Assembly: GCA_023213315.1 (NCBI GenBank)
Contig: JAKCPI010001623.1
Span: forward strand, 1 to 64,000
Source of the DNA: Euborellia annulipes
Lineage: Eukaryota; Arthropoda; Insecta; Dermaptera; Anisolabididae
Length of the DNA: 64,000 nucleotides
Direction of reading: 5' to 3'
The notes below the pieces were generated by a model, which was not told the DNA's origin, searched no databases, and worked only from the letters and a program-made list of their open reading frames with translations. Shown in pieces: positions 10,244-20,685 of this stretch (position 1 is the stretch's first letter; every line of letters starts with the position of its first letter). The translations under genes were made by a program, and so were the position numbers.

Positions 10244-10859
10244 ATGGAATACATGGATATAATTATATATTTTAGCATCTAAACAAGAGCACAAGATATT
10301 CGGAAACTCCAGAAATATTTAATAATTTTTTAAATACTGAAGAAGCTCATGACATATAACCGAAAAGTCAACTAAAAAAATACTATTTATTATTCACCAT
10401 CTGTTTAATAATAGTAACGATACTTTTAAAAATTGGGTATCATAATTTTTACAATATATTACTTTTCTCTTACGTAGGCCCTACTATTACTATATACCAG
10501 CATAGGCCTATATATATACAGTGATACAGTGGCGGATTCATCAGGCTCTCAATCTCCTCCCTTTTATTAAATAAATTCAATGAACAAGAACTCTAGTAGG
10601 CGTGGAGATAAATAAGGACCTGTATACAGGTATATATTGTAGCAAAATAATTAAATTGAAAATTACATATTGGTTAGATTAACCAGTTTAAAATTTTGCA
10701 ACTTCGTTGTCTATATTTTTAAACAAAAAATTAGAATAATTAATTTCATTTAAAGATCATAAAATACATAAATGAAATTTTTTAGAGCTCGTTTTTTTTA
10801 TTTATTTACAAAACAAAAAAGAAATTTTCACTCCCGCCTTGTACTTGTTGATTTAATAA
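10244..10859. other. AT-rich intergenic gap
   Basis: No ORF, RNA gene or repeat boundary was recognised here. GGCCTA words, frequent in this genome, occur at 10477-10515. Confidence 0.4.
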
Positions 10860-10864
10860 GTAGG

Positions 10865-11300
10865 ATAATTAGCTGAGAGATGGTCGGATTCGGGTGGAGA
10901 CGGTTTAAGAAAGGACAAGCAACCATCCTCTGGCCACTCCTGTCATTGTCTGAGGGGGAGGAGGCTGTCAACGCCAAAGCTCAGCAAATAATGCTCTCCA
11001 TCGGCGAGATTACTTTGGAAATGCGACTCGCATACACACACACATGCTATGCGTATTGGTGTATGTATACATACTGGTACTAGGGTATCCTGCGCCCTCC
11101 ATTCAACGGCCACAATCACTACTATAATTACCATGTTATTACGGGCGCGCGCTCAAACAAAAAGCCACGTGATGCTTGCCTTATAAATAAAACATGCACA
11201 GAGAGATAATGCCTGGCGCGTGACGAAGCCCACTGTGCAAGAGAAATTGTCGCCCAAACACTCGTTCAGAGGAGAGGAATTAAATTCTGCTTTCTTTACT
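10865..11300. promoter_or_regulatory. Unique GC-richer island, candidate regulatory element
   Basis: Balanced composition over about 430 bp, with CA-repeat (11036-11044), GGGCGCGCGC at 11142 and CACGTG at 11166. Two short overlapping ORFs lack codon or domain character. No repeat partner in the window. Function inferred only from contrast with the surroundings. Confidence 0.3.
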
Positions 11301-11429
11301 TTATTTTTGCTCGTTCTACTATCTGGCATTTGAGATTGACCGGTATCTAGCAACTTTGCCAGTTGAACCCTGATGTCAATACACTTTAGATCTTTTTTAA
11401 ATAATAAATTTTGATTTGGTGATTTTTTT

Positions 11430-11735
11430 TTTACTTTCTCTTCTTACTCTATATATGAAATATGTAGAGAGAAAGTATTGCATTCACAAAGTCACAAATT
11501 CGATGTCGAGTTTTTTTTTTATAATTCAAGTTCAAAATTATCATTTTTTCTTTCTCTTACCTATATATATGTTAATATATATATATATATATATATTAAA
11601 GTGTTGGTCAAAATTTAGACCCCTTGAGGCTCAAAATATCAAAATCGGCCAAAAAGTACTAGTACTTTACTGATGTACTTATTCAGATTTTTTTCGATTT
11701 TCTCACATTCGCTCTAATGATTTTTATTAAGGTGT
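11430..11735 (-). repeat. HPE family, rearranged right-end and middle fragments
   Basis: Two right-end hairpins (ACTTTCTCTT ... GAGAGAAAGT near 11435-11479, and CTTTCTCTTACC near 11550) are followed by the AAAAAGTACTAGTACTTTAC module at 11651. The order shows a deletion inside the element or two partial insertions. Confidence 0.65.
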
Positions 11736-12795
11736 GCGTCTCGAGGTGCTGATTTTGAGAGGTTTCAGCGGTCACAATTTTGAAGCTATCGACCTCAATT
11801 TTTTTTTAATTAAAGCTATTTAAAATATCTTACAACTTATAGAAGTCCTTTTTTAGATTTTCGAAAAAAAAAAAATTTTTTTTAGATTAATCACATTAAC
11901 TAAAAGATATTAAAAAATCTGGTGTGACTGGCGCACAACACACAACTTTCTCTTACCTTCGGTAATCGAAAGTTGTGTTCTGTGCTTGTCACACCAGATT
12001 ATTTGTGTCGACATATATTTAGTTCCCGACAGTACGGAACATATGAATTCAGATGTAAAATTTATAAGTATGGGAAAATATTTATATTTTGTTACCATGG
12101 CAACCATTTCTCCTATCTTCCCTATGAAATACAAGAGTAAAGTGGTCTTCAGAAGATTTCAATCACAAAATGAGAATATACATTTTAAAGAGAATCTAAA
12201 AAATAATTGATTTTTGAATTTAAAAAAAAATCGTTGGAGCAAATTTTGAGAAAATCGAAAAATACTGAAAAAGTACATCAGTAAAGTACTAGTACTCTTT
12301 GGCCGGTTTTGATTAAAAGTTTATTTTTCCGGTCCCGGGAGGTGTTTAACTTAAATAAAAAATTTCAGCCTCCTAGATCAATTCCTTCATGCTTAAAATT
12401 AAACACACACCCACCCACACACCCACCCACAGACAGACCATGTCGCGAAAACCACTTTTTTGGATTCAGGGGACCTCAAAACGTGAAGATCCATCAAAAT
12501 CTCGACATCGAATTTTTGACATGAATCCAATACTTTCTCTCTATATATATATATTACATATATACATAGGTAAGAGAAAGTAAAAAATCGGTCTATATCT
12601 TATAGATAATTAAATTAGTAATCATTGTGTTAATGAATAATTAGTTTTTTACCTTTAATTAATTTGCTGAAATTTTTCGAATGAAATGGACTAAAATGCT
12701 TGTTTCACTAGGGAAAGAACTAACGCCATCTCTTGCCGCCTAGATTAACCAGCTTCTGAATCGGCTAATAACGGTTTTTCGAGACTCGCCCCTTA
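11725..12795 (+). repeat. Inverted duplicate, copy A (split by an HPE insertion)
   Basis: The flanks 11725-11919 and 12582-12795 match, in reverse, 22557-22615 plus 20345-20685. Shared words include ACAATTTTGAAGCTATC, CCATCTCTTGCCGCCTAGA and ACGGTTTTTCGAGAC. Copy A is uninterrupted at the site where copy B carries its HPE, and the reverse also holds. The identity of the duplicated host segment is unknown; it has no coding frame. Confidence 0.75.
11920..12581 (+). repeat. HPE family reference copy (662 bp)
   Basis: AAAAAATC lies on both sides (11912-11919 and 12582-12589). The left terminus folds: TGGTGTGAC pairs with GTCACACCA near 11983-11992, enclosing a second hairpin, ACTTTCTCTTACCTTCGG with ATCGAAAGTTGTG. 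The right terminus folds through CTTTCTC and GAGAAAG around a TA-rich loop (12533-12581). No ORF encodes a transposase. The small ORF reading TMSRKPLFWIQGTSKR is present in several copies, but its frame is not conserved. The mechanism of movement is not known. Confidence 0.8.
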
Positions 12796-13159
12796 ATGAC
12801 CCTCACTCAATATGGATGGAGTCTTAATTAATTAATTAATATTGGCTAAAAAAAAAAAATTGTGTAAAACTGTTCTGTACTTCAGAAAATGTTGAAAACC
12901 ACTGCTTTATAAAGATGACTAATTTAATTTTGTATCGTACTTGAAATTTCATAAATTAGTGTTTTGTTTCATTAAAATAAAGATAGGTTTTTAATACTAA
13001 GAATAAACTTCTTTCTCCAAACTTCATCTTTGAAATTATTATTATATTACAAATTATTTCTCAATTTACTTAATTAACATATCTAATCTTGCGGTATTAA
13101 TTAAGATCTATTATTGACTAACTTACTACTCAATTTACTCAACTTACTACAAATTTTAA

Positions 13160-13513
13160 AATTTCAGTCCCTCTAATACAAAGCGTTGGAGTGAATTTTG
13201 AGAAATTCGAAAAAACTGTAAAGCTACAAAGTACTAGTACTCTTTGGCCGAATTTGATTAAAAGCTTATTTTCACGCTCCAGGGGGGTGTCTAACTTGAA
13301 TATAAAATTCCACCCTCGTATATTAAATCCTTCATGCTTAAAATTGAACACAGGCACACACACAGACAGACCATTTTGCGCAAACCACTTTTTTAGATTC
13401 AAGGGAGCTCAAAACTTGTATATTCATCAAAATCTCGACATCGAATTTTTGACATTAATCCAATACTTTCTCTATATAGGCCCTATATTAATACATAGGT
13501 AAGAGGAAGTAAA
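13160..13513 (+). repeat. HPE family, 5'-truncated copy
   Basis: It starts in the middle of the element (GTTGGAGTGAATTTTGAGAA) and ends with the right hairpin ACTTTCTC ... GGTAAGAGGAAGT. Divergence from the reference copy is clearly higher than at 22 kb, so it is older. Confidence 0.7.
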
Positions 13514-14873
13514 AAAAAAAGCTTCCCAAAAATAATATCTTCATAACATACCTACTCACAAAAGATTTGAATGACTCCCTCCCTCCTGCTCCAAATACAC
13601 TTTCTAATATATTCAGTATTAATGGCTACATTCGTAGATTACGAGTAAATGGAACTTATCCATTCTTTTTGTTCTATATTTAATCAGAGTGGAACAACAT
13701 GTTATTTATATTTACATGTATCCTATCCAACTTTGAAATGATTATTAATAGTTTCGATAAATATAAAAAAAGCTCTTGGATTGATTAATTAATGGATAGA
13801 ATTGCCTACGAATTAGGTATGTAACCTGTTCTGTTTGGCGCTAAGTGAAACAACTCAAAACATTTCGTTTCCATTTGCAACGAAAGTTTGAATAATTTGT
13901 CAAAACAATCTATAGACTCATATCATATTCCCTCTACATTTATTTCGATTGATTGATTGTATGAACCTAAGCTTTCTCTTGCTCATAAAATTTGGCCGGA
14001 CGACGATTTATGAGTTGGTTAATTTTTATTTTTTTTTTTTACCTCGACCGACAATTCCAAAACGTTTTTATAGACTGTTATAGAAACATTAATTTCTAAT
14101 AACTATTTTACTGCATACTTATAATTGATTATTTTAATAACGAAATAAAATATTACAAGTAGAACGAGTTTCTTATGGAGGCGCGCGCGTTCCAAAAGTC
14201 ACTTTTTTTTACGAGGTTTTCATTCATTCATAATATTTAAACTCATCCTGAATTCTTGTCTCGAAATGCAACAACTCTCTCTCCCTCTCTTTCTTTCTTT
14301 CTTCGTCTCTCTGAACCAGGAGGCAAAAGATTTCTTAGAATTCGGTCCCCCACTCTTCTTCTTCATTAATATATAGATATAATTTCAAGTGAGCAATGCG
14401 GAATGTCTCAACTTGGATCTAATTTGATGTTATATAGAGCTAAGTATAGACAACAAGCAATTTTTTTTTCTCTCACTCACTAGCTGAGATGATAAATTAG
14501 TTTTATCGAATCATGCCATTTTTTTTAAATTTTTTAGGTCATAAAAGAAGAAGAACCGCTAACATCTAAAAAGTACATAATTTTATATTCAATATACATA
14601 TTTTAATAGAGTACTTAAAAAAAAAAACCATTAAGCATCATATTTTATGATATTGTTAGATCTATAAATCTCTTGGCTTTTGTTTAATTTGAATTACACT
14701 CAGAATTGACAAATTGACATAGGTTATTGGAAATAATTTTGTATCAATGGTTTCAGGCGAATGTTCTTCACGGACCAACCTATCCCAAGATGCAGCATTG
14801 CTTATCAACAACAGAGATCTTGGTGGCTGTTGGCTTGGTGAGCTTGGTGACTTTCAAAATATTCCTACCCTAC
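13514..14873. other. AT-rich gap with one mixed-composition patch
   Basis: No gene is visible. At 14165-14350 there is a patch with GGCGCGCGCG and a CTCTCTCCCTCTCTTTC run (GAGA-type words), unique in the window and a weak regulatory candidate. At 14745-14860 a mixed-composition stretch precedes the SINE. Confidence 0.3.
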
Positions 14874-15040
14874 CCTCGGGCTTGGTGTAGGAGTTAGCGT
14901 GCTGGCCTTCTATACAAAGGGTTGCGGGTTCGGATCCCAGTCAGTTCGATGATTCTATTTAAGCCATTTGGATACCAAATGGCTTAAATAAAAATGCCTG
15001 GACCCCAATATATATAAATTATTACAAATACAGTATCGTT
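14874..15040 (+). mobile_element. tRNA-derived SINE-A
   Basis: The head has A-box-like TTGGTGTAGGAGTTAGCGTG and B-box GGGTTCGGATCCC at the spacing of a tRNA gene. The body contains the hairpin ATTTAAGCCATTTGGATACC with AAATGGCTTAAAT, then ATGCCTGGACC. The 3' part decays after ATCGTTTAG. Better copies: 27618 and 43311. Confidence 0.8.
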
Positions 15041-15049
15041 TAGGCTGAA

Positions 15050-15345
15050 CGCATACCAATTGAGCAAAAACGCTTTTTGGCAAAACGTTTTTGACTAATC
15101 GTGTTTTTACAATGCTTTTCTACGGGTCAACGCACACCGAGGAATCAAAACACACTTGGTCATGGTTCGACATCATTGAACAAAATGTTTTGCCATTGAG
15201 CGTTTTGCTCAATCGGTGTGCGTTGGTATTGAGCAAAAGGTTTTGTTCGAAAACGGTGTGCGTTGGCATTTGACAAAATGTTTTGCCATTGAGCGTTTTG
15301 CTCAATTGGTGTGAGTTGGAATTGAGCAAAACTTTTCGGTCTTGA
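15050..15345. repeat. Imperfect tandem and palindromic repeat, 93-bp period
   Basis: CAAAATGTTTTGCCATTGAG begins at 15181 and again at 15274. Each unit contains GAGCGTTTTGCTCAAT, itself an inverted word, and GGTGTGCGTTGG. Shorter related words spread from 15057. The minus-strand ORFs here follow the repeat and are not genes. Confidence 0.7.
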
Positions 15346-15474
15346 ACAAAACATACACCCATACACCCCTCCCCCCCCCTCAAAGACAAATTTTAGTTAA
15401 ATTTTTTGTTATCTAAATTTGTCTATTTTCACAAAAAATGCTTATATATTAATGTATTTCTTTTTCTTTTAATA

Positions 15475-15800
15475 TATTCGCTACAACAATTTTGTTTAAA
15501 TTTCAAAAATCAATTATTTTTTAAGTTCTCTTTAAAATGTATATTTTCATTTTCTCATTGAAATCTTTTGAAGACCACTTTACTCTTATACTTCATAGGA
15601 AAGATAGAAGAAATGGTTGCCATAGTAACAAAATATTTTCCTATGTTTGTACATTTTACATCTTGAATTCAAATGTCCCGCCGTACTGTCGGGAACTAAA
15701 TATATGTTGACACAAAAAATCTGGTGTGAGCACAGAACACAACTTTCAATTACCGAAGGTAAAAGAAAGTTGTGTGCTGTGGAATCAGTCATCAGATTTT
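15475..15800 (-). repeat. HPE family copy, 5' half
   Basis: In minus orientation it holds the left hairpin (ATCTGGTGTG at 15718, ACCGAAGGTAA at 15752), the TAGTTCCCGACAGTACGG junction, and the body to about 15480. The right half is missing. Confidence 0.75.
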
Positions 15801-16014
15801 TTTAATTTGAAATTATTCATACCGGTAACAAATTTTTTCTTTTTTTTATATGATAGAATTTTAAAAATAATTTCTAGATAATTTAAATCTATAAAATATC
15901 TAATTTATGAAGCTAGTTTTTTGTTTCGTGCCCTTGGCGGAATTTCGTTCGATGGCGAATTCTTTTTCTCTAGTAGAAAACCTATAAATTAATTAATTCA
16001 CGTTTTTTTTTTCA

Positions 16015-16200
16015 TTTATGGTCCTTCCGGAGGTTTCTCCTAATATTGACCTGGTCACTGGAGATGTCGCCGTGACCCAAACCTGTCATAGATCCACAGG
16101 TCGCCAAACTGTCAGGTGAAAGTACAAGCAAGAACGAACAACGTCGAGCATTCGCTCACTACCTGTTTGTTCTGTCGCGTGACTAACCAAAATCCAAGAA
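16015..16200. promoter_or_regulatory. Unique GC-richer island, candidate regulatory element
   Basis: This stretch contains TTCCGGAGG, CAGGTG and ACCTGT E-box words, and a TGTCGCGTGA word. No repeat partner was noticed. The ORF starting at 16116 has no recognisable domain. Confidence 0.28.
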
Positions 16201-16397
16201 GAGATGTAATTTATCATGATTCTGCTGGTCTTTTAAGGATTATAAATTCAAATTTATTGGCTATTGATATTTTAAATGGGAAACAATATATTAATAAATT
16301 TATATTCATTCATTCAGATTTTCTTTTTTTTTAATGAAACTTTATACGATGTTAACTATCAATAATTTAATTTTAATATTTTAAACATGCCAATTTT

Positions 16398-16910
16398 TAC
16401 TTTCTCTTACCCTATATATGAAATATATAGAGAAAGTATTGCGATCATGTCAAAAATTCGATGTTGAGATCATGGGCGTACCCAGCGAGGGGCAGGGAGG
16501 GGCAGCTGCCCCCCCCCCTAGAAGCAACAAAAAAAAATTAATTGTTTATAAAGTGATGAAACGAAACAAAATTGGTGGATGGCGACGGGGAATGATTCTT
16601 TTTGTTAGGGCTCGAGGGTTTTTAGGCCTTTAATTGGAAGGCTTTACCTCTCTATATAAAAAATAGCTATGTCACAATTTGGACGACCATGATCTGCCCC
16701 CCCCTGGACGACCATGATCTGACTATGCCCCCCCCCCCTAGATTTGATCCTGGGTACGCCCATGGTTGAGATTTTGATGAATATTTATATATGTTTTGAG
16801 GTCCCTTGAGTCCAAAAAAAGTGGGTCCCGCAAATTGGTCTTATACCGTAAAATATCCAAATATGAAATAAAAATTTGAAAAATAACCATAGTTTCAAGC
16901 AGTAAACATA
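16398..16910 (-). repeat. HPE family right-end copy interrupted by a hAT MITE
   Basis: The right hairpin (ACTTTCTCTTACC ... AGAGAAAGT) is followed by CAAAAATTCGATGTTGAGAT, then the MITE at 16471-16764, then TTTGATGAATATTTATATAT and GTGGGTCCCGCAAATTGG. Removing the MITE and one target copy restores a continuous family sequence, so the order of insertion is clear. The tail 16850-16910 also occurs at 41312-41655. Confidence 0.8.
16471..16764. mobile_element. hAT-like MITE with CATGGGCGTACCCAG ends (294 bp)
   Basis: A perfect 8-bp duplication GTTGAGAT flanks it (16463-16470 and 16765-16772). The left end CATGGGCGTACCCAG and right end CTGGGTACGCCCATG are perfect inverted repeats. The subterminal parts are G-rich at the left and C-rich at the right, and CTGGACGACCATGATCTG is duplicated inside. 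No transposase. Confidence 0.92.
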
Positions 16911-16952
16911 TGCCGTCTAATTCATAAAAGAATATTTGAAAAGCCTTTTAAT

Positions 16953-17055
16953 TAGGGTCCGACCGAAACAAGATTTTCAACCGAAACCGAATTTCGGCCT
17001 CAATCTTAGTTTCGGCCGAAACCGTAACCGAAACCGAATATTCGGTCGGTTTCTA
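16953..17055 (+). mobile_element. hAT-like CCGAAA MITE (103 bp)
   Basis: A perfect 8-bp duplication CTTTTAAT (16945-16952 and 17056-17063). Ends TAGGGTCCGACCGAA and, inverted, TAGAAACCGACCGAA. It is the same family as 7771-7912. A solitary left end, TTAGGGTCCGACCGATTAA, also occurs at 22762. Confidence 0.88.
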
Positions 17056-17077
17056 CTTTTAATTAATCAACTGTTAT

Positions 17078-17469
17078 CAGGGGCGGCGCGTCCATTAGGC
17101 CTAGGGCGGCAACCTGGAGAGGGCGGCAAAAATGTCAAAATAAAAAAAAAATTTTGGTTCCGCAAGCGGTACTCGAAAAGATTAGGTTCCGCGGGCGGCA
17201 AAAATTTCGTCTCTCTAAAAAAAAAGGTAAAAAATTTTTTCGGGCTGGAAAAAATTTTGGTTCCGCGCAAGAGAAAATGTTCCGCGGGCGGCACACGGGA
17301 AAAAGTTTTGGTTCCGCAAAAAAAAAATTTTCGCAGAAAAATTTTTGAGATCAGGGAAAATTTTAAGGAGGGGGCGGCAAATTAAATTTTTAATGTTTTT
17401 TTTTTGGGGGGGGGGGGGCGCAAAAAAAATATCTTGCCTAGGGCGGCAGAATAGCTTGCGCCGGCCCTG
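17078..17469. mobile_element. hAT-like MITE with GGGCGGC repeats (392 bp)
   Basis: A perfect 8-bp duplication ACTGTTAT (17070-17077 and 17470-17477). Ends are CAGGGGCGGCGC and GCGCCGGCCCTG. Inside, TTTTGGTTCCGC recurs four or more times with A-runs, and a G-run sits at 17405. The 149-aa ORF that crosses from the neighbouring MITE into this one is an artefact of these repeats. A degraded relative lies at 57717. Confidence 0.9.
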
Positions 17470-17477
17470 ACTGTTAT

Positions 17478-18690
17478 TAATATATATTTTAGTAAACGTT
17501 CTATTCATTAACACATTTAAACTGAACATTAACTAATATCAAATTTAAACAAATAAAGTTTGGCAACATGGCAAAAACTCCGCCATTTTATTGCATTAAG
17601 CTGACATCTGGTGGGCATTAAGAAATATATGTATAATGTCAAACTAATTTGTTTTGATCGTTCTTAATAAGATTCATATAGAATTAATACAAATAATTGG
17701 ACAAATCAACATTGTAATTTAAATGAATATTGACTTAGGAAAAATAAGAAAAAGAAGCCAAAATTTGACTGAGGAAGAAAAGATAAATATATTTTTGATC
17801 TTAGCCACTGGTTTTGGTTTATTTTTCGGAAATTTCACACCTCTAGCTCATCGGGAATTCTTTTGAAAATAGATTAATTCACTTGAGGTTTCAAATAAAG
17901 TACCACATTAGTTTGGTCTATTTGAATAAAAATGGGAATACAATTGTCATAATTGTCCTTCATCGATAGTATAAAAATAGAAATAATATTGTAATAAATT
18001 TTTTTAATATCAGCTAAAAAAAATTCAACAAGAATGAAGTATTTTATAGTTACTCAATTGTTACCTAGCTCCATTCAATTCATTATTACCTAATTTATAT
18101 CCTCACTAATGGCACACCCAGACATTTTTTTTCTTTAACATTTTTTTAAAATTTATTGAGAATCTGTTAGATCTTTAAGAATTATTTATTCAAATTTAAA
18201 GGCCATTGATATTATAAACGGGAAACAATAAATTTACAATCATTCTGATTTCATTTTCGAAATTTTTTTTTTGTTAGTAGTAACCTATGGGTGTTACATA
18301 AATCCACTGTGCAAATAAAAACAGGCAAAAATAGCTTATTCTTTGATATATAAATAGCTTAGCAATTTATATTTATTTGGGTTGGTTGATTAATAGGCTA
18401 TTTATTTTTATTAATTCCTGTGATAGATTTATCAAGAAGCCCTGGTCAGTAAATATTCTCAGTATATTAAAAAAATATATTTAAATAATCTTAAATTTTA
18501 AAATTATAGCACAGAATTATCTGAAATTTTTTGAAAAAACATTTATAACTTAAAAATTAGTGGTGGGGTAAATCCAGAATTTTTACAATAGGCCTATTGT
18601 AAACTAGCGGTTCCCAAATACAGTCGCGCCATATATTCCAGGGCATAATTTTATAAGCCATTGGGTATCCGCTATCAACTACACCAATGC
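17478..18690. other. AT-rich gap
   Basis: No ORF or repeat boundary. ATTATTTATTCAAATTTAAA at 18181 and TTTAAGGATTATAAATTC at 16232 are weakly similar, as are the following bases, hinting at a small dispersed repeat. Confidence 0.3.
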
Positions 18691-18699
18691 CCGAGAGCA

Positions 18700-18790
18700 A
18701 AGTGGAGCCTTGTGCTTAGGCAACCAAAATGCTTAGCCGTCGGAGGTGTTGTCATAAAAGTAGCTTTTCCCCTTCAGATTCATTACAAAA
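18700..18790 (-). repeat. Dispersed repeat shared with 44645-44715
   Basis: Minus-strand words GGCTAAGCATTTTGG, TGCCTAAGC and AAGGCTCCACT match the plus strand at 44668-44705. Boundaries are not visible. The two copies diverge by several small indels. Confidence 0.6.
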
Positions 18791-18856
18791 AGATGATTTA
18801 TTTGTTTTAAGTAGGGCCTATATCTGTATTGGTTTTGTCGACTAAGCTCAAGGCTA

Positions 18857-19112
18857 TATGGACCCTGTTACGCATTAGTGTGTCAAGCGCCAGCTACGGA
18901 GATTTGAGAAAATCAACATTAAAGTTTTTTTTGTTTTCATTTGATTATATATAATTTTTTTTGTCACTTGTGCAAGTAACATTAAATATAAATTTTTTTA
19001 GGACATATTTCATAAAAAATACTATTAATTATAGCATTTGAAACAATATTCCGTGCTTAACTCAATTTTTAATTTTTGGCGCTTGACACACTATTGCATA
19101 ACAGGGTCCATA
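18857..19112. mobile_element. TA-flanked TIR MITE (256 bp)
   Basis: TATGGACCCTGTTACGCATT and its near-complement AATGC-less AACAGGGTCCATA form the ends; pairing extends through TGTGTCAAGCGCCA and TGGCGCTTGACACA. TA flanks on both sides suggest a Tc1/mariner-like target preference. The interior is AT-rich with no ORF. Confidence 0.75.
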
Positions 19113-19301
19113 TAACTCTTTAAGCTGCTAGTTCACATCAAATCAAGCACTTGTGGCGCCGATTGTAGGCCTAACTACTTTTTGTAATTAATTGAATAAG
19201 CATAGCTTGTTGAATGTTGAAGTGGCTGTGATTAACAATGAGATCAATGACAAGAGATGGCAACCAGTAAGAAGTAGTCTCTTTATCAATGAAACTCATT
19301 T

Positions 19302-19341
19302 CACGACTTTTCAGTCTAATTTTATTGAACCTCATCAGGTG
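19302..19341 (-). ncRNA. Hammerhead-like ribozyme motif, left arm of element 1
   Basis: Read on the minus strand: CAC (stem I), CUGAUGA (19338-19332), stem II GGUUCAAU/AUUAGACU with an AAA loop, then GAA, AAGU and C (cleavage expected after 19305), then GUG closing stem I. All invariant core bases are present. Stem II has one mismatch and two G-U pairs. Stem III (AAGU) would be a weak dimeric contact. Activity is not shown. Confidence 0.45.
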
Positions 19342-19524
19342 TTAGGACTATAATAGATTTTTAATTATAATTTATATTCTTTAAAAATTATTACAATCCC
19401 AAAAAAATAACCATTGTTAATTAAATCATTATGTATGTAATGTAAATTATTACAATGGTAATTTTTTAGCATTGTATTTAATAATTTTTAAAGAATATAA
19501 ATTATAATTAAAAATCTGTTATAG

Positions 19525-19578
19525 CCCTAACCCCTGATGATGGCCTAATAAAATTAGATCGAAATGTCGCAAATAGGG
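19525..19578 (+). ncRNA. Hammerhead-like ribozyme motif, right arm of element 1
   Basis: CCCUA at 19525 pairs with UAGGG at 19574 as outer stem I. CUGAUGA is at 19534-19540. Stem II is GGCCUAAU/AUUAGAUC (loop AAA, one mismatch), preceded by an extra U. GAA follows at 19561, with AUGU as a minimal stem III and C at 19568 as the cleavage base. The internal loop in stem I is like that of type I hammerheads. The extra U next to stem II is a deviation. Confidence 0.45.
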
Positions 19579-19829
19579 AGTTTCATTAATGGACCTAATG
19601 TCATTGATCTTAAATAAGCATAGAACTCAAATTAACCTAATGATATTTGTTGACTCTTATTTTACATATAATGTAAAAGATTTCCTTTAAAATTTCATCA
19701 AAATTTATAAAGAAACATCTTTTGTTGAGTTCGATGAATATTTTATTATTTTCAAAGATTGAGTAAAAAAAATTTCTATCAGAGATTAATTTGAGTAATT
19801 ATCAAAGGTACCATTAGCTAGGCAAATTG

Positions 19830-20030
19830 AGTTGTAGCGAAGTGAAAAGCACTGCAAAGAGCAGAGAGCTCGCCCACCCACCACCTCCTTCCTAATGACC
19901 TCTGGCGTTGATTCGTTCACTAACGAGCATGAAGAGAGTAGAGCAAGTCCGCCCATACATCACTCGACTCTCTTTTGCATTTGAACAATGAATACTCTTC
20001 TCTCACCTACAATCACCAGCTGCAATCATT
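19830..20030. promoter_or_regulatory. Unique GC-richer island, candidate regulatory element
   Basis: Balanced composition with CCCACCCACCACCTCC, CAGCTG and repeated CTCTC words, set between AT-rich flanks. No ORF and no repeat partner were seen. Confidence 0.28.
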
Positions 20031-20685
20031 TTTTTTTTTTTAGTTTCAGTCATAAAAATCGAAATAAAAAAAATACCTTGGCCTATTTTAAAGATTTCAC
20101 GAAAAATTTAGAAATATCAATAAAATAAAACTAGAATAATGATAGTTTTGACCTAGGATAGATATTTGGAAAAAAAAACATTTCACTTTTATTTTTTTTT
20201 AAACTAGTTTTATGATAGATAGGCCTATAACAAATAAAATTTAAAATATTAAAAAATCGTATTAATTATTCAAATTAAATTTAATACTTTCGTTGTGAAA
20301 TATTCAAGAATTAGTAATATATTAACTAACCGCTAATTGGGGAAAGGGCTTAGACAGTATAAGGTCTCGAAAAACCGTTAAACGCCGAATGAGAAGCTGG
20401 TGTCTCTAGGCGGCAAGAGATGGTGTTAGTTCTCCCCATAGGGAAACAAGCGTTTTATTCCATTTCATTTGAATGCCTTTTCAGCTAATTAATTAAAGGG
20501 AAAAAAATTAATTATTTTTTAACACAATGATTACTAAATGAGTACTAATTTAATATCTATGAGATATAGAGCAAATTTAAAAAAATATCTTTTATTTAAT
20601 GTGATTAATCTAAAAAAAAAATCGAAAATAAAAACCTTCTATAAGTTGCAGATATTTTAAATAGCTTTAATTTAAAAAATATGGT

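Larger units (their letters stand above)
19206..19612. mobile_element. Penelope-like palindromic element 1
   Basis: AATAAGCATAG flanks it on both sides (19195-19205 and 19613-19623), an 11-bp target duplication. The body is an inverted repeat around about 19425: AGATCAATGACA pairs with TGTCATTGATCT, and TTTTTAATTATAATTTATAT has its complement at 19485-19510. Each arm carries a hammerhead-like core pointing outward. Paired terminal repeats with hammerheads and duplications of this size are known for Penelope-like retroelements; no reverse transcriptase remains here. Confidence 0.6.

Noticed and set aside
12309..12583. Small proteins with TMSRKPLFWIQ in several places (9675, 12309, 12389)
   Set aside because: These are the 3' part of HPE copies; the frame is broken by indels in most copies and there is no sign of selection on it.
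16936..17385. 149-codon ORF
   Set aside because: It runs from one hAT-like MITE across a target duplication into another; its residues come from repeated TTTTGGTTCCGC and CCGAAA words.
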